From: Camellia lanceoleosa
Lineage: Eukaryota; Streptophyta; Magnoliopsida; Ericales; Theaceae
Length of the DNA stretch: 64,000 nt
Direction: 5' to 3'
Assembly (NCBI GenBank): GCA_025200525.1
Contig: CM045762.1
Span: 87,920,717-87,984,716 of the forward strand
Of the stretch, positions 22,050 through 34,968 are shown in pieces. How positions within the stretch are numbered: position 1 is the stretch's first letter; each line of letters starts with the position of its first letter. The notes below the pieces were generated by a model. It worked only from the letters and a program-made list of their open reading frames with translations. It was not told the DNA's origin and did no database searches. The translations under genes and the position numbers were made by a program.

Positions 22050-22935
22050 ATTCTACATTTTGACAACCCTTACTTGACGGATCTAATTACTCATTTTGAA
22101 AAGCTCGAATGAGCACATTTTTAAAAACTATTGATGGAAAAGTTTGGCAATTTGTCATGTATAGGTGGACTGAAGTAAGATTACTATTGATGGAACTACC
22201 TTTCCCAAATGAATATGCAAAGTGAGACACAACCGATTACCAAAATATTAGCTGGAATAGTAAAGCTATCAATTCCTTATTTTTGTGCCATTACACTTGA
22301 GGAGTTTAATCGTATTTGTATGTGTGAAGTTGTGAAAGAGGCTTGTGATATCTTAGAAACCATTCACAAAGGCACTTAAACGTTCAAAATTTCAAATGCT
22401 CACTTCTAGTTTAAAACCCTTTCCTTGGAAGACGACCTTTGATGATTTTTATGCCTAGATGAGTGATATCGTGAGTTCCAGCGTCAATTTAGGTGATAAA
22501 ATTTCAAAATCTAAGGTTGTTGGAAAAATTTTGAGATCATTGCCTGATTGGCTCCAACCAAAACTATTGAAGAGGCTTAAGATGTTGACAATTTCCAACC
22601 CTATGAAGCTTATTTGAATTTAAAAAATAAACAAAAAGGATGTTGTTGCGTTTAATAGCACTCATGGAGGTGGGAAGAAGTCCGATGAAGATTGTGAGTT
22701 TGATTATGAGATGATGAACACTTTTATAAAACGGTTTAAAAAGTCTTTTTGGAAAAGGAAGCCTAATCTTTTGGAATCAACTCACAAAGCTAAAGGTGAA
22801 GAAAATTTCAAAATTGATCCTACAACTGAGAACAAGAATGAAAAAAATGCAAGGGCATCCTTAAAGAATCCAATACTATGAATGCCAAGGTTTTGACTTC
22901 TTTGCTCAAGAATGCTCTAACTGTTTGAGGAAGAA
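22050..22935 (+). pseudogene. Ty1/copia gag relic 1
   Basis: Across several frames the copia gag (UBN2/DUF4219 type) is recognisable: LLDGSNYSF then KARMSTFLKTIDGKVWQFV (22,070 on), CAITLEEFNRICMCEVVKEA and CDILETIHKGT, FDDFYA, KVVGKILRSLPDWLQPK, then a Lys-rich tail and a worn zinc knuckle, YECQGFDFFAQECSNC (about 22,870), in which the first Cys and the His are lost. Stops (for example TGA in place of the Trp codon of SFW) and frameshifts break it. In life this protein forms the particle that packages copia RNA. Confidence 0.8.
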
Positions 22936-23099
22936 GAAAGCCTTTTTTGTCACTTGGACGATGAGACATATTTTAATAAGGATGAAAGTGACAACAAGGT
23001 TCATGACAAAGAAGGAAATGGAAAATTTGTTACTTTCATGGCGGTTTCTACAACCAATGGACAAATTGATTATGTCGAGGGACAAATTGATTATGCTCA

Positions 23100-23969
23100 T
23101 GGCCATAATGTCTCTCGCCCTCCCATCTTTGATGGAAATGAATATTCGTACTGGAGTGCATGAATGAGGGTGTACTTGTTGGCATTTAATATGAACCTAT
23201 GGAGGATCATAGAGGAAGGATTTGCGATGCTTTATGAAGTTGAGTTGGTATCAAACTTAAGAAATTTGAAGCCTGAAGAGTAATGATGTGAGCTTGAGTT
23301 GCAACACTTTAGATACAACTTGACAAAGATGAATATCAAGTTATCCACCAAACTTTAGTTGAGTAGAAAAGGGGAAAGATCAAGTATACAAGAGCTCTGG
23401 AAGGTCAAGCAGAAGCTAGTGTTCTCTAAAATGAACTGAAGTCTGTAATCACCAAGTTCTCCACATACGAAATGGAAAGAAACCAATTGTTTTATGCCCA
23501 AGATGAGTTGAAAGAGAAGAATGGTGATCTAGGAAGAGAGTTGGAAATTTGTTCAAAGTCTAGGAAAGAGTTCGAGGCAAAAATGACCTCACTGGAATTG
23601 GAGCTCAAAAGTGTCAAAGATACTTTGAAATCTTTGAATACTACTTCACAAAGTATGGATGTGGATCTTGGTCCTCAACAAATTATCAATGCTCAAGGAG
23701 GAGTTGGTGTCATCAAAGGACGTGTCTCAACTTCTAAAGCTTTAACTTCCAAAGATGAGAGCCCACATGGTTTCTTGGCTAGGGGTAATATCAATTCATC
23801 TTCTTCTTTGTCTCATGATTTAGTAGCCAAGAGCAAATTCATTTGTATTTGTCATAATTGTGGACTTAAGGGTCACATTAGACCTTATTATTTTGAATTG
23901 CTTGAAACCAAACATGAAGTGAGGATGGGTTCGGCTAGACCTTGGAATAGCAGGATTGTAACCTAGTAA
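23100..23969 (+). pseudogene. Ty1/copia gag relic 2 with coiled coil
   Basis: RPPIFDGNEYSYWSA (about 23,115) and MRVYLLAFNMNLWRIIEEG form a second gag N-terminus, broken by a TGA. From 23,472 an open frame gives a charged helical stretch (KEKNGDLGRELEICSKSRKE and onward), likely coiled coil, and then a zinc knuckle CHNCGLKGHIRPYYFE in which the last Cys has become Tyr. This is a different copia subfamily from relic 1. No protease, integrase or RT follows, so the pol region was deleted or lies elsewhere. Confidence 0.75.
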
Positions 23970-24792
23970 AGACATGTTTCCATTGGAGGAGAAGGGAATC
24001 ACAACGTGAAGACATCACCCAAGAATCGTGATTCACATAATTTTGTCCATACTAAAGTGGGTTGGGTGAGAAATCTTAACTTAGGTTGACTTGCTATTTG
24101 TTTGTTTTTTCTTGTTTCTTTTTATTTTGTGTCTTTGTTTTCTTTCTTGTTCTTAGTCTTTTCTTCCTTTGCTTATCAAAAATCTAAAAAGTATTTTTCT
24201 TGTATGATTTTGCTAGTTCGAAATTTTTGAGAAGTCTTTGCTAGTTTGGAATTAATGAGAATATCCATTACTTGATAATATGTGTGTTATCTATGCTCTT
24301 TACTCATTTCTGATTGTGTGAACATTGATTAGTAAGTCTCATTCTGTATACACTCTTGGATTAGCAAATACTGGACTCTTTTGCATAAGTGATCATTCTT
24401 TTCTATGGACTTCTAGTAGTGTTTCTTGTGTATTTCTTGAGGAATTGACCAATGTTAGCATATCTTGGGTGATATCGTTGAGTCTCTTACTCCCTTTCCA
24501 TCTTTTTGCACCTTCACTACTTACCCCTCTTTACATGTCTCTCAAGGCATGAGGAAAAAACTACCTCAAAGTCACGAACCATACTTTTTCCATCCTTATC
24601 ATGTTCGGTTTGCGTACTATTAAGCATGAAAACTACCGGTGATTCAAGAAAATGTTATCTATTGTTTGAGGGGTAGCATTCATGTTTACTTAACAAACAC
24701 CCCTTGATCACTAGAGGTTTGACTTTTCTCAGTCGCTTGCAGATTCTTTTGCTGGAGGTCTAGCCATCAGATTACTACCAAGATTTGACTCT
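23970..24792. other. T-rich spacer after copia relic
   Basis: No domain recognised; T-rich and possibly a non-coding part of the copia element. The 75-codon frame at 24,325 has no similarity I know. Confidence 0.45.
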
Positions 24793-25157
24793 TGTAATGC
24801 CCCAAAATTTTGTATATCCAACTCACCTTTATGTCCTTTAATTTATCATTCATTTCTCAATCAAGCATGAGGAAGTGATATTAATCTCATTCATTCGATA
24901 AATAAAGTATACTAAACACAACATTATAACCATGAACTTTTAAGCATAAATCCATAGTAAGCTAGTATTCATAAGAAACATAATACTATAATAAGTTTAT
25001 GCCTCAAAGATTACAAGTTCCAAGGCCTAGCCTGATTACATAGAAAGAGTGAGACATAAGCCCAAAACATCTAAGCCCATGGCTGAGCATAGAAAATATA
25101 AATAAGAAAGCGAGCTTTGAGCTCCATGATCCTCCCAAGTCAATCACAATGGCGGAG
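24793..25157 (-). mobile_element. truncated LTR X fragment, reverse orientation
   Basis: TGTAATGCCCCAAAATTTTG is the reverse complement of an LTR X end (GGGGCATTACA). Further in, the reverse complement carries GGGCTTA...CATGG...GGAACTTGTA, matching GGGCTTAAGCCATGGAACTT of X near 18,147. It is cut off by the LTR start at 25,158. Confidence 0.7.
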
Positions 25158-27285
25158 TGTAGACACCACATTTTGACCACCCTTAAGACTTAGGCACTTC
25201 ACTTTGAACACTCGATGATGAAATGTTACACCGTGCAATCGTTCAAAATGTTCAACAAAAGGACTCGGTTTCATGCTTCAAAACCTAAACCTTGCACCCA
25301 CTTTGGACCAAAATCTTATTTTTTTCTAGTGCGACTACTTAGAGAATAGTTGGCTAGCAAACAACCAACAAGCCATTTTGATTGGGCTGGCCGTATATCC
25401 TCATGGTTCGCCGGCTATGTTTAGCTTAGCAAATATTTTGACAGCTGCTAGCTACTCCCATGCACATGTTTTGGACTAGCTATCCGCTTTACAGATATTT
25501 CTAATGTAAGAAGTTGTTTTTCTATAAACACAACACCCCCTTTATGGTTTGGGGTTAGAAAAATTTCCCAAGAGTCTATAGCTTGCCCAACCATCTTCTC
25601 TACCCTCTTGCAATATAGATACACAATACATACACCTTACAAGCTCAAACTTGAAGCCTTTACTGAAATTCTTGAACACAATTTTAGCTCGTTGAGAGTG
25701 TTTAGCTTGTGGTTTGTGAACTAAGAAGAACATTCTCTCTTTCAAGACGTGATTTTTGAACTCTTTAACCATCTTTTCTCCATCTTTTTCTTGTATTTTC
25801 ATAGTAATTTCAGAGTTGTTTTTAAGATTAAAATGTAATTAAAACTTTGCTAAAAGTGAGTGAGCTAGCCATCATTTTATTGGCTAGTTCACTTGTTGTG
25901 CACCCCTTTGTTTTTCTTTCATTTTTTTTTTTGCTTTCTTTTCACTTCTTTTGGTTCAATTTCAGTACCTTTTAGCACTGTTTTAGGTTGTTTTTGTGTG
26001 ATATAAATTGAATATGGGCTTATAAAAGGGTCCTAGTCCTCCCCGCTACATGTGCTTTTACTTCATATGCTTAAAATATCCCATTTATGTTGCTGTAAGT
26101 CCTCTCAGATTTTGCGTGTTTAGGATATAGTGGCCAATCCATTGAGTTGATTGTTTTTAGCTTTCCTTATGTACCTTGGAACTTTGTGGTCATGGGAGGA
26201 TTAGAGCTTAGGCTTAGCCACGTCGCCACAAGTTCACTTATACAGTGTAAATTTCTTGCTTTCATATCATTGTTGTCTACCTTGAAGCTAGGTAGTAGCT
26301 TTTGTATTCAAAATGTTGAAAAACTTTCTTATCAATCATTTTTGAAACATGAAAATGGATGTCCCATCCTTGTTTCGTGAAAAAAAAGGAGTTGTCAACA
26401 ACTTTGGCAAGTTACGTGTTTAGGTTTTGATATATAGCTTGCTTTTTGTCTTTTTTCCGTACTTGCTTTGTTGCTCCTGAAGAGCTCTTTCTTAAGAAGT
26501 GTTGAAAACTCTCTACTAGTTTCAAATTGAAGTATGGAAATGGATGTTTCATCCTTATTCCATGAGTAGGGAGATGAGCTGACAACACTCTTGAGTTGTT
26601 ACTTTTGTTCATTTTGATTGCTCTATGATCATCATGTACTATCATGTGACTTGATGATTTGTGAGTTAAGCATGTCTACCTTTTCCTTGAATAAAGTTCA
26701 TAATAGGAAGGTGGTAAGGAGCATAGCACTTTTTTTTTGTGTGTTTAGCCAAGTCTTTCCCTTTTGTTTTCAAAGATCATCATGCAACAAATTTGGAATG
26801 GTTAATGATTTGGGTCCTCATGACAGAAGGGAGCAGGAAGGATGACTAGCTTTTGGAAACCCTCTGTCTTGCTCTGTTCCAGTTCTGCTACAACAGGGTA
26901 TTCTCCAGAAACAATGGCCTGTCGACCATTATTCTGTATGACAGTGGTTTTTTTTTTTCCTACAAAACAGAGAAGATTTTTGAGAACAAAACAAACATAT
27001 TTTCTAACTATAAACAGAGCAGCTTCTGGTAGTAAATAAAGAGGTTTCTGGAGGATGTTCTCGCTTGTGCACATGTGACTTGCCACTTATTCAAGTCCAT
27101 TCGTTTAGCTTCAAGATTCATATTATGTAATTAATTAGCTATTTTCATTCGAACTTGTAATAATTAATTAGTTCATTCGTTAGTGTTTGTAATAATTAGT
27201 TAATTAGGCCATTCGGACCCTCTTGTGCGAAGGCAAATTTGTAATATTTGTATGTCTTCCAACCCTTTTGACCAATTAGCCTAGC
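25158..27285 (+). mobile_element. 5' LTR of A, 3' part deleted
   Basis: Starts TGTAGACACCACATTTTGAC. The middle follows B's LTR distantly, down to ATTCGGACCC (27,212) and GTATGTCTTCCAACCC (27,250), which correspond to 34,406-34,480 in B. Just afterwards the sequence jumps to what is internal leader in B (36,075 on), so about 1.2 kb of LTR plus the primer-binding site are missing. It begins with the same CACCACATTTT variant as the 3' LTR of A at 63,894. Confidence 0.7.
25521..25530 (+). promoter_or_regulatory. TATA-like box in LTR of A
   Basis: TCTATAAACA about 360 bases into the LTR, about 90 bases after a TGGCCG/CGCCGGC cluster (25,385-25,432), the same order as in the other LTRs here. Confidence 0.5.
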
Positions 27286-27882
27286 ACATATAGTAAAGCT
27301 CTAGTGACTGTTCCAACATAGGACTGGATACTCACCCGTATTTAGGATTTTGTGGTCCTGCTTGTTTGAACTAGTGAAATTCTAGATCATGCCAAAGTTA
27401 GGACAGGGTAACCCTACCCCCTCATAGGGTTGTTTTGGCTCTCTTTACCTACTATGTGCTATACTCTAGATCTATACAGGGGTTCTTGAATTCAGATTAC
27501 TGGTTCAGTATCTGTTTGTGGGGGAGAATTCAGTTTTATCAGTAGGAAGTACGGTCATATAACTGTGATCATATCTGTTGCAAATTTGGGCCGAAGTGCT
27601 TTCCGATTTTTTATTATTGTTTTTATTTTTCTTTATTTCTTTGCTAAGTAGTCTTGAAATCATAACTTCAGAGAGACCTAATATCCCCTAAGTTTTGTGG
27701 ACTCGTGCCGGTAGGCATTGTAAAATTCGAGATCTAATTGATAGCCAGCCAGTATTAGTCTCTCTCCTAACAGTTGTTCCAAGGAGAAGAACCAGGTAGT
27801 CATCACCAGTACAGAGCACTTATCAGTCACCCGTTCGTTCCCACTCACTTAGTTCACTTGTATCTGACTCACCTAGATCTAT

Positions 27883-29640
27883 AATGGCATAAAGTGTAGA
27901 AGAAATTACAACTATGATGACAACATTCCAACATGCCATGGATATACTGAACTAGAGGATAGCTGTGTAGGATCCGACCATTGCTAAAATGTGACACCCA
28001 TCTGGGGCATCACCATCTACCACATATCTAGTCCCGGCTGCCCAGCCAAATCTTGATCCATCTTCGCTAGTTGAGAACCTTCAAGTTCCGAATCCCCAAG
28101 AAGTGTTAGCATAAGTTCAAGCTTTGAAGCCTCTAGCATAGCCTCACGAAAGGCTTCCTCTTTTCGACATCAATAACATCAATCCTGCCATGATAAAAAT
28201 CGTCAAGTTGAAGAAGATGCTTAAGAAATCTCAGGGCTTTAATTCCATCCTGGACATTGAAGACGGTTATACTGAGACTTCTGTAAGATTGCCAGAGAAG
28301 TTCAAAATGCTGCACATTGACAAATTTGATGAAAGTGGAGATCCTATCATCCAAGTTCGTCTCTTCTCAGATATCTTGAAACCAATAAGCTTGACACGGG
28401 CTCAAAAATTGTCATTATTCGAAAGGACATTATCAGAAGTGGGAGCCACCTAGTATGCCAAACTGGAAGACTCGACCAAGTGGAACTTGGAAAAACTATC
28501 TGAGGGATTTGTTAATCAATATTCTTATAATACTTACATGTAGGTAACGATCAACGAACTAGAGGCAACCTCTCAAAATCCCAAGGAATTCATTGCTAGA
28601 TGGAAAGAAAAGGAAACCTGAATGACAAACAGGCCTTCAGAGAGGGAACAAGTTCGATTTGTAGTTCAGAACCTTGAACCAGACATGTTACAAAGGATGA
28701 TAGTCACCCCACTATCTACCTTCGTAGCTTTACATGAATTGGGGGCTCAAATTGAGAGCGCTTTCAAGAAGGGAATCATCTAGAGAATAAGTGAATCGGT
28801 AAAGAGGTTGTTTACTAAAGGTACCAATGCTAGCAATAGCACTATTCTTAGGCCTGCCGAAATTAGTACTGTCACCACCATAGCCAAGATAGTCGATCCA
28901 TTCGCTGGCACAACCTCACAAACCAGCGGCCCAGTCCAAAACCAATTTAGAATCTTTACCCTCTTCACATGAGTCTAACTCGTGCTTTGAAGGTTCTGAT
29001 GGACAAAAGGCATCTTAAGTCCCTTGATCCTTAACCTCTCTCTGACCCACTTCTAAGCAAACATGATCCCACTCAATACTATATCTTCCACCAGCAGCAT
29101 GGTCACCCCACTGATCGTTGCTTTCGCCTTTATTATGAAATCTAGGATCTCATTGATAAGAAGATCATATCTCCACCCTCGAAGCCAAATGTAACCACCA
29201 ACAAACTCCCTATCCAAAACCGTGTCCCTTCACCCAAAAATATCAACCTCATCCAAACACTTTCGCCCACCTTCAATCCCAGCAAATACATCACCCCATC
29301 CTATTTGCCTAAACCTGAGGTGGTTATTCTTGAGGGCATGAACTTGTGCATAATGGATATAACACTTGAAACCCAACCAAAGCTTATGGTGGCAGCAGTT
29401 GAAGAGAATGAGAATTCACTAAAAGAAGGGTTGTCTGATACCCAGATTGCGAAGAAGGGACCATCACCCATGGAAGAGTATGATCCCAGTCAATATATTA
29501 TGGCTTTTGACCAACCAAAGCCAACTATCATACTATCAGACTCACTCTGCATCAATGCTGTTGTAGAAAATGGGCATGAACAAAGTCTTGATGACTTAGC
29601 AAAGATAGAGGAAGACTTAGAGAACCTCTATTTCTTTTGA
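27883..29640 (+). pseudogene. gag of element A, broken
   Basis: Equivalent to the open gag of B. Recognisable parts: SVEEITTMMTTF (27,898), the gag domain IEDGYTETSVRLPEKFKML, FDESGDPIIQVRLFSDILKP, YAKLEDSTKWNLEKLSEGF and QNLEPDMLQRMIVTPLSTF (28,190-28,740), a knuckle-like segment FHQQHGHPTDRCFRLYYEI (about 29,085) and an open tail to the TGA at 29,638. Several stops are TAG at sites that are Trp or Gln in B (for example 28,453 and 28,542), as expected from C-to-T decay of methylated DNA. The role in life is capsid and RNA packaging. Confidence 0.85.
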
Positions 29641-30396
29641 GGAAGAGGATGTGGGCAGTGTGTAGATCGGATGGTAGGATCTGCGTCAGCCTGAATCTAG
29701 CCATGGTTGGTTAAGTAGTGAAGAGGAATCTGACATAGAGGAACAGAAAGAAGGAGAAATTGATGGGAACAGCAAATCTGAGGACATAACCATCGCCGGA
29801 ACGGAACAAGTACTGGAACAGTTGCAAAAAAAGAGAATGGAGGAGATGTAGAGATAAAAACTAACCTAGGAGGAGGTAAAAGGAAAAGAAAAAGAGGATG
29901 TTGAGTCAAGGGAGAGCGACGTCAAAATTGAAGAAAAGTCCGAATGGGAATCTAGTAATAGAGAGAAGATGTCGAAGAAACTAAAACATTATTGAGAGGC
30001 AAAAATTGAGTCAACCTCAGAAAAGAAGCAACGTGTTGACAGAGTATGTACTCAAACAAGGGAGAAGGAGATCCTTTCAGGAATCTACCTAAACTCACCA
30101 TATCTACGTAATGACAGAAGGCACAATGTGAACATGATTCGGGTGATCCAGATAGTGGTCTAGCAATGACTGTGGAGGAATGGTAGGAGTATCATGATCT
30201 AAGCTTTGCTTATATCGATGAAGGATGGAGGACTAGCACCCCTGACAATATATGGTACATGAAAGAAATGAACCACATGACAAGAAGTGGTTGTTATTTC
30301 AAACCCCTATCCCTAGACCAAGGAGAACCCTCTAGGAAAGAGGCCGAGAAAATGAAAGACAAGGAGATAGAAGAAGATCTGGTGTTGAGGCAACTA

Positions 30397-31037
30397 AAGA
30401 AAATCTAGGCAGATATTTAGGGGCTACTGATTGTTTCCCAAAAACATAAGCAGGCCTTGTTGGAGGCGCTAAACAAGACCATGCTGCCCATAGACGTCAC
30501 GCCTGACCAATTGGTGTCTTTGGTCACATTTGGGGATGTTACTCCATTGTTGTCTTTCACAGACAAAGAGCTGCTACCTGAGGGGGCCAACCATAACAAA
30601 CCTCTGTATGTCAGCTTGGAAAGTCGAAAGAAGTGGATCTCGGTAGTGTTAGTGGATGCTGGCTTGGCAATCAATGTATATCCAGTGAAGACTGCTTATG
30701 CCATAGGCTTGAAGCCAACTAACTTCACGCCTACGACCCAAGCCATCTAAGCTTACGACAATACTAGCCACAATGTCATGGAAACCTTTAAGAGCCAGAT
30801 ACTGATTGGTCTATCCGAACATGAGATTGAATTCCATGTGATAGTTGTACCAGCAACCTTCAATCTACTTTTGGGTAGACCTTGGCTGCACCAAATGAAG
30901 GCGATTTCTTTAACGGTACACCAACTAGTGAAGTATCCATTCAAAGGGGAAATTGCGACTGTTTATGGCAATTCTTCAATTCACCCTCCCTTGGGAACCA
31001 CCACACCCTTGTTAGAAATATAGCATGGAGAAGAGGA
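30397..31037 (+). pseudogene. retropepsin-like protease of element A
   Basis: Two frames separated by a stop at 30,748. The first (30,457 on) has PLYVSLESRKKWISVVLVDA then GLAINVYP, where the retropepsin active site D-T/S-G is changed to D-A-G. The second has FHVIVVPATFNLLLGRPWLH, the second conserved part of Ty3/gypsy proteases (LLGRPWLH). It would cut the gag-pol polyprotein. Element B is inserted right after the last residues, TPLLEI. Confidence 0.85.
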
Positions 31038-31815
31038 TTGTAGACACCCCATTTTTGACCGCCCTTAAGACTTGGGCGCTACTGATGGCTTCTTTGGTGA
31101 TGAAAGTTGTGTAGTGCAAATGTTCGATTTCTCAGGCAAGAGGAGAGTCAAATCCTAACCTCACACCCAATTTTTGGGATAAAACTATTTTGAATGGTTT
31201 TTAGACCTTAAAACCCTCTCTTTCAAAATATTTTTGAAAAGAAGTTTCTACGATGTTCCGAGGCTCGTATTTCGTTAAATGTTGCGCTTTTTGGTAAATT
31301 GAGCAAGGACAAAGTGGAAATGAATGAAAGAGAGATGAACTCTTTGAAAAATATTTCAAAACACCTTGTTTAGGGGTTTGGTGTTGAAGAAAAGAGGAGT
31401 GGAGGGAAAAAACCTAGTTGAGGAAGAAGATGGGCATGAATCGCTAAGAGAGAGTCGAGCAGCCCTCGCTAAATCAGGCCTATCCTTTTGTATACTTGGA
31501 TTTAATCTATCAAGCCACCACCGTTGGAAATAAGACTTCTGGGGCTTCATTTTACACTCAAGAATCTCCTAAAGCCGAGTCCGGATGGGGGAGATATGGT
31601 TGGTTGAATTAGGGCATCAATCCGGTTGGACCGAAACTGAGCAGCCTTCACTAAAAGAGGGATATCTCTTAGCAAACTTGGAATTTTGAGGTGAGGCTGC
31701 CACCATTGGAAATATTACTTCTGGGGATTCATTTTAGAGACAAGAATGACCTGCAAAGGAGTCTGGATGAAGGAGTTATGCCCATTTGAAGTTGGACCTG
31801 CAGAGCAGAATTTGC

Positions 31816-31905
31816 AGTCGGCCACAAATGTGCACAGTCAGCCATGGAGATGGCCGGTCAGCCATCACAAGTAGCAGGTCGGCCCCAAAGATGGCCAGCT
31901 GGCCA
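31816..31905 (+). promoter_or_regulatory. GGCCGG/GGCC palindrome cluster 1 in B's 5' LTR
   Basis: AGTCGGCCACA, TCAGCCATGG, TGGCCGGTCAGCCAT, GGTCGGCCCC and TGGCCAGCTGGCC at about 15-25-base intervals, ending about 110 bases before the TATA box. The 3' LTR copy lies at 45,323-45,412. Confidence 0.6.
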
Positions 31906-32012
31906 AGAGTGACACAACTTCAGAATTTTTGAAGATATTTTGTCCTTCAGCTGTTTCCAGGTTGTGCCACCTGTCCTAGCTTAGATATTTTCGACCAAAT
32001 GCTTTCTTTTTG

Positions 32013-32020
32013 CTATATAT
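32013..32020 (+). promoter_or_regulatory. TATA box of B's 5' LTR
   Basis: CTATATATGAAG, followed within 60 bases by GCCTCTCTCTC, a CT-rich patch common at plant transcription starts. The expected start is near 32,045. Confidence 0.65.
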
Positions 32021-34011
32021 GAAGCTATATCTCATATATTCAAGGGGAGAAGAAAAAAACAATTTTGGGAGCCTCTCTCTCTAAAAAATTCCTCTCTCTC
32101 TAGAAATTTCAGAGCAAAATTTCAGCCCTTCTTTCTAGTTTGCTCTCTCTCTTGCCCTTTTGTGTATAGAAGTAGAGAAACATGCCTAGTTTGCCCATGC
32201 ATCCTTGATCAAAGTTGCCTATCTTTGGGAGGAGGTTGCTTGGAGTTTACTTGGGACTTTGTTTGAGCTCCAAAAGGTGATTTGAGCTCAGATTTTTGCC
32301 TGTTTTGGTGCCTGGCTTCAAGAGGTATAAACTCTCATCTATTGTATTTGTTTTGCACATTTGCTTCACCATCCTTTTTCCATTGTTTTGGGCTGTTTTT
32401 TGGGTTGGTGTTGAACTACAAAAAGGTTTGATTTTCAGTCCTAAAAATGTTGGTTTAAGCCTTGTTTGGCTAGGGGGTGTTTCCTCCTTTTTGCTCCTTA
32501 GCTTGTAAGGCCTTTTGAGCTATCTTTCAAGCTTTTGAAACAATCTTTGTTTGGCCTTTATACCACTGAAATCTAGTGGATTTTCAGTGGTAGAAAGGTG
32601 GTTTTGAGGCCCCAAATAGGAGGGGGTTGTCCCCCGCTCTCTTCTCTTGTTTACTTGTGTTGATGGCCCATCAAAAGGGCATGTATTTCTATCTTCTTGA
32701 GGCTTTGTTTGAGCACTTTTTTGTGACTTTTTAGACCTACCATGACTCTATTTTTGGTTGGTTTGGTCACCTCTTGCATGCTTCATGTACTTGTAGTGCA
32801 AATCTTGCTTACTAGCCTTGCATGCTTGATGTTTTGGCTCATTATTCTAGCTCATTTTGGCTATACTCCAGCATGCTTTTATTCATATTTTGGCATGCTT
32901 TATTTCTGTTTTGAGCCTTCTTGGTTGTATGATGCTTGTTGTGCATGCTTGTAGTGCAATAGCCTTGACTAGTTTCGAGGTTTGAGGTATCTTGCATGCT
33001 TGGCTTGAGGTATTTGCATGCTTTGGCATCATTTGGCATGGTATTTTAGAGCATATACTTCCATCATACACTTCTATATATTGCTATTTACGTGCTTTTA
33101 AGAGTTGAGCCTTATGCCTCGTTTATGAGCTAATGCATGAACATCATTTTCTTGGTTTTCATGCTATCTTCTCGGTTCATTTTAGCCATTGTTTTGGCTT
33201 GCTATAGCTTTTTTTGGGCTGGTTTAATCATTTGAGCATTGTATGGCATGCTTCTAGTGTAATGCACTTCACTAGCTTTGGCGTTCTTAGCTCTAAGCAT
33301 ATCTTGCATGCATCGTTTTCATGTTTCGATGTCATTTAGCATACTATTTCAGTGCTGGAATGTATATCGTTGCATGCCATCTTTCATTTGTTGTATCACT
33401 TTGAAAGAGGTCTTAAGCCCCTTGTTGGCTTGAGCATGGAGTTGAGGCTCCCATGCCTAATGATTTTAGCCTTCTCTTGCGGGTTTCTACTAACCAAAAG
33501 CATAAGACTTCTTCCATGCTCAAGGTGCTTGTGGCTTAGATCCTCTTTCAAAATTAGAGGGCTCTCACTTTTGGACTTAACCGGTTAAAGGGCTTATTGG
33601 TAATCTAAAATGAGTAAACAAAATGAATCAAAGTAAAACATGCTAAGATAACATGTTTGTGTTGCATTGCATGTGTTTAGATCGGACGTTAATACAAACA
33701 CAAGAAATGAGAGACGTTTCGTACTTGAAGTGATGAAACGTGCCTTATTTCTTAGTCACCGACACCCTTGATCGTGGATGATAGGGTGGAAGTTTCATCG
33801 AGTCTATTTGTGCATTCATTGACTTGTACACATTTGGCTTCCCAGCCATCGTGCATTATGATGCTCAGTTGGTGGTCCGAGAGTCGAGCACCACACTTTT
33901 TTGAGCTTGAGATATGATAAGGAGTGTGGTGGTACGCACATTTCCTTGCAAATACACTGCCATGCCTTTGTTTGTGCTCTATTGCAGCAAAAGTAGAAAT
34001 TGCAAGAAGCA

Positions 34012-34121
34012 GTGGTCGACCGGCCATCAATCTGTCGACTGGCCACCAAGGCTGCCGATCGGCTATCAGAATTGGCCGATGGCCATCAACTTTGGCCGAT
34101 GGCCATCATTCTTGGCTGACC
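34012..34121 (+). promoter_or_regulatory. GGCC palindrome cluster 2 in B's 5' LTR
   Basis: TCGACCGGCCATCAA, GTCGACTGGCCACC, GCCGATCGGC, TTGGCCGATGGCCATC twice and TTGGCTGACC. It is about 2.2 kb after cluster 1, and the 3' LTR pair has the same spacing (45,323 and 47,522). Confidence 0.55.
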
Positions 34122-34412
34122 ATCTCTCAAAATGTTCCTAAGGTGGGTCAGAAACTTTTTGGAAGTTGGCATAATTTTCAGAAGTACAAAAGTGTGCAAA
34201 CAGAGGCATCAAGAGGCACGGTAGTGGATTTCCGAGCAAAGCTGATCGAGCATACATGTCCCTCATCCTTAAGGCCATTTATCTGCTTTTGTTAACTTAG
34301 AATAAGTTAGCTATTTTATTCAAATTCGGTTTGTAATTAATTAGTTAAAGTAGTTAATTAGTTTATCTATAATAAGTAGCTTAGCTTAGCATAGCTTACC
34401 CTATTTATTCGG

Positions 34413-34446
34413 ACCCTCCGTCAAGAGGGCGAACTATTGTAATAAG
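34413..34446 (+). promoter_or_regulatory. CCCTC-loop-GAGGG hairpin with AATAAG downstream
   Basis: ACCCTCCGTCAAGAGGGC can form a 5-bp stem, followed about 10 bases later by TGTAATAAGCG. The same pair occurs at 47,924-47,955 and, reversed, at 51,409-51,427; a decayed version is at 27,213-27,235. Possible 3'-end formation signal of the LTR transcript. Confidence 0.45.
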
Positions 34447-34968
34447 CGTGCGTGTCTGTAATGCATGTCTTCTAACCCTATTTGTTTCTCCCTTTTGCTT
34501 ATCAGCTTTTGATGATTAGTTTAGGGCATCTTTCAATTAGCATACTTATGCTAGCATGTTTGCATCCATTCATCTGTCTTGCATGCACCGGGCTCGGCGC
34601 ATCATACAAACTGTATTGTATTTCAATACCAATTTGAATACATGTTATCTAGTTGCATTCACATGACATCTTATAATAGCCGAGCCTATCTTAGTTGCAT
34701 TTTGTATGTGTTGCATTAGGCATTCTTGACATAGCTAGGGTTATCCATTGATTTCTAACATAGCTTTTGTTTTGGCACAGAGTACTAGGTAAGCTTTTAC
34801 GCTTTATCATCTTGCATGTGTGTAAGTGACTGCCATGATAGCATGCTTGCCATGAGGCTAACTACTTAAGTGTTTAACTACATGAATGCCTGTAGATGAA
34901 GGCTTCATTGCTTGAATTGGAATGATTTATCAAAATGTGCGTTTTAAGCCCACTTTGAGGAGTGGCAA

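Noticed and set aside
31356..34295. many 60-120-codon frames in B's 5' LTR, with matching frames at 44,900-47,800
   Set aside because: They recur in both LTRs because the LTRs are copies, and the reversed solo LTR does not keep them open.
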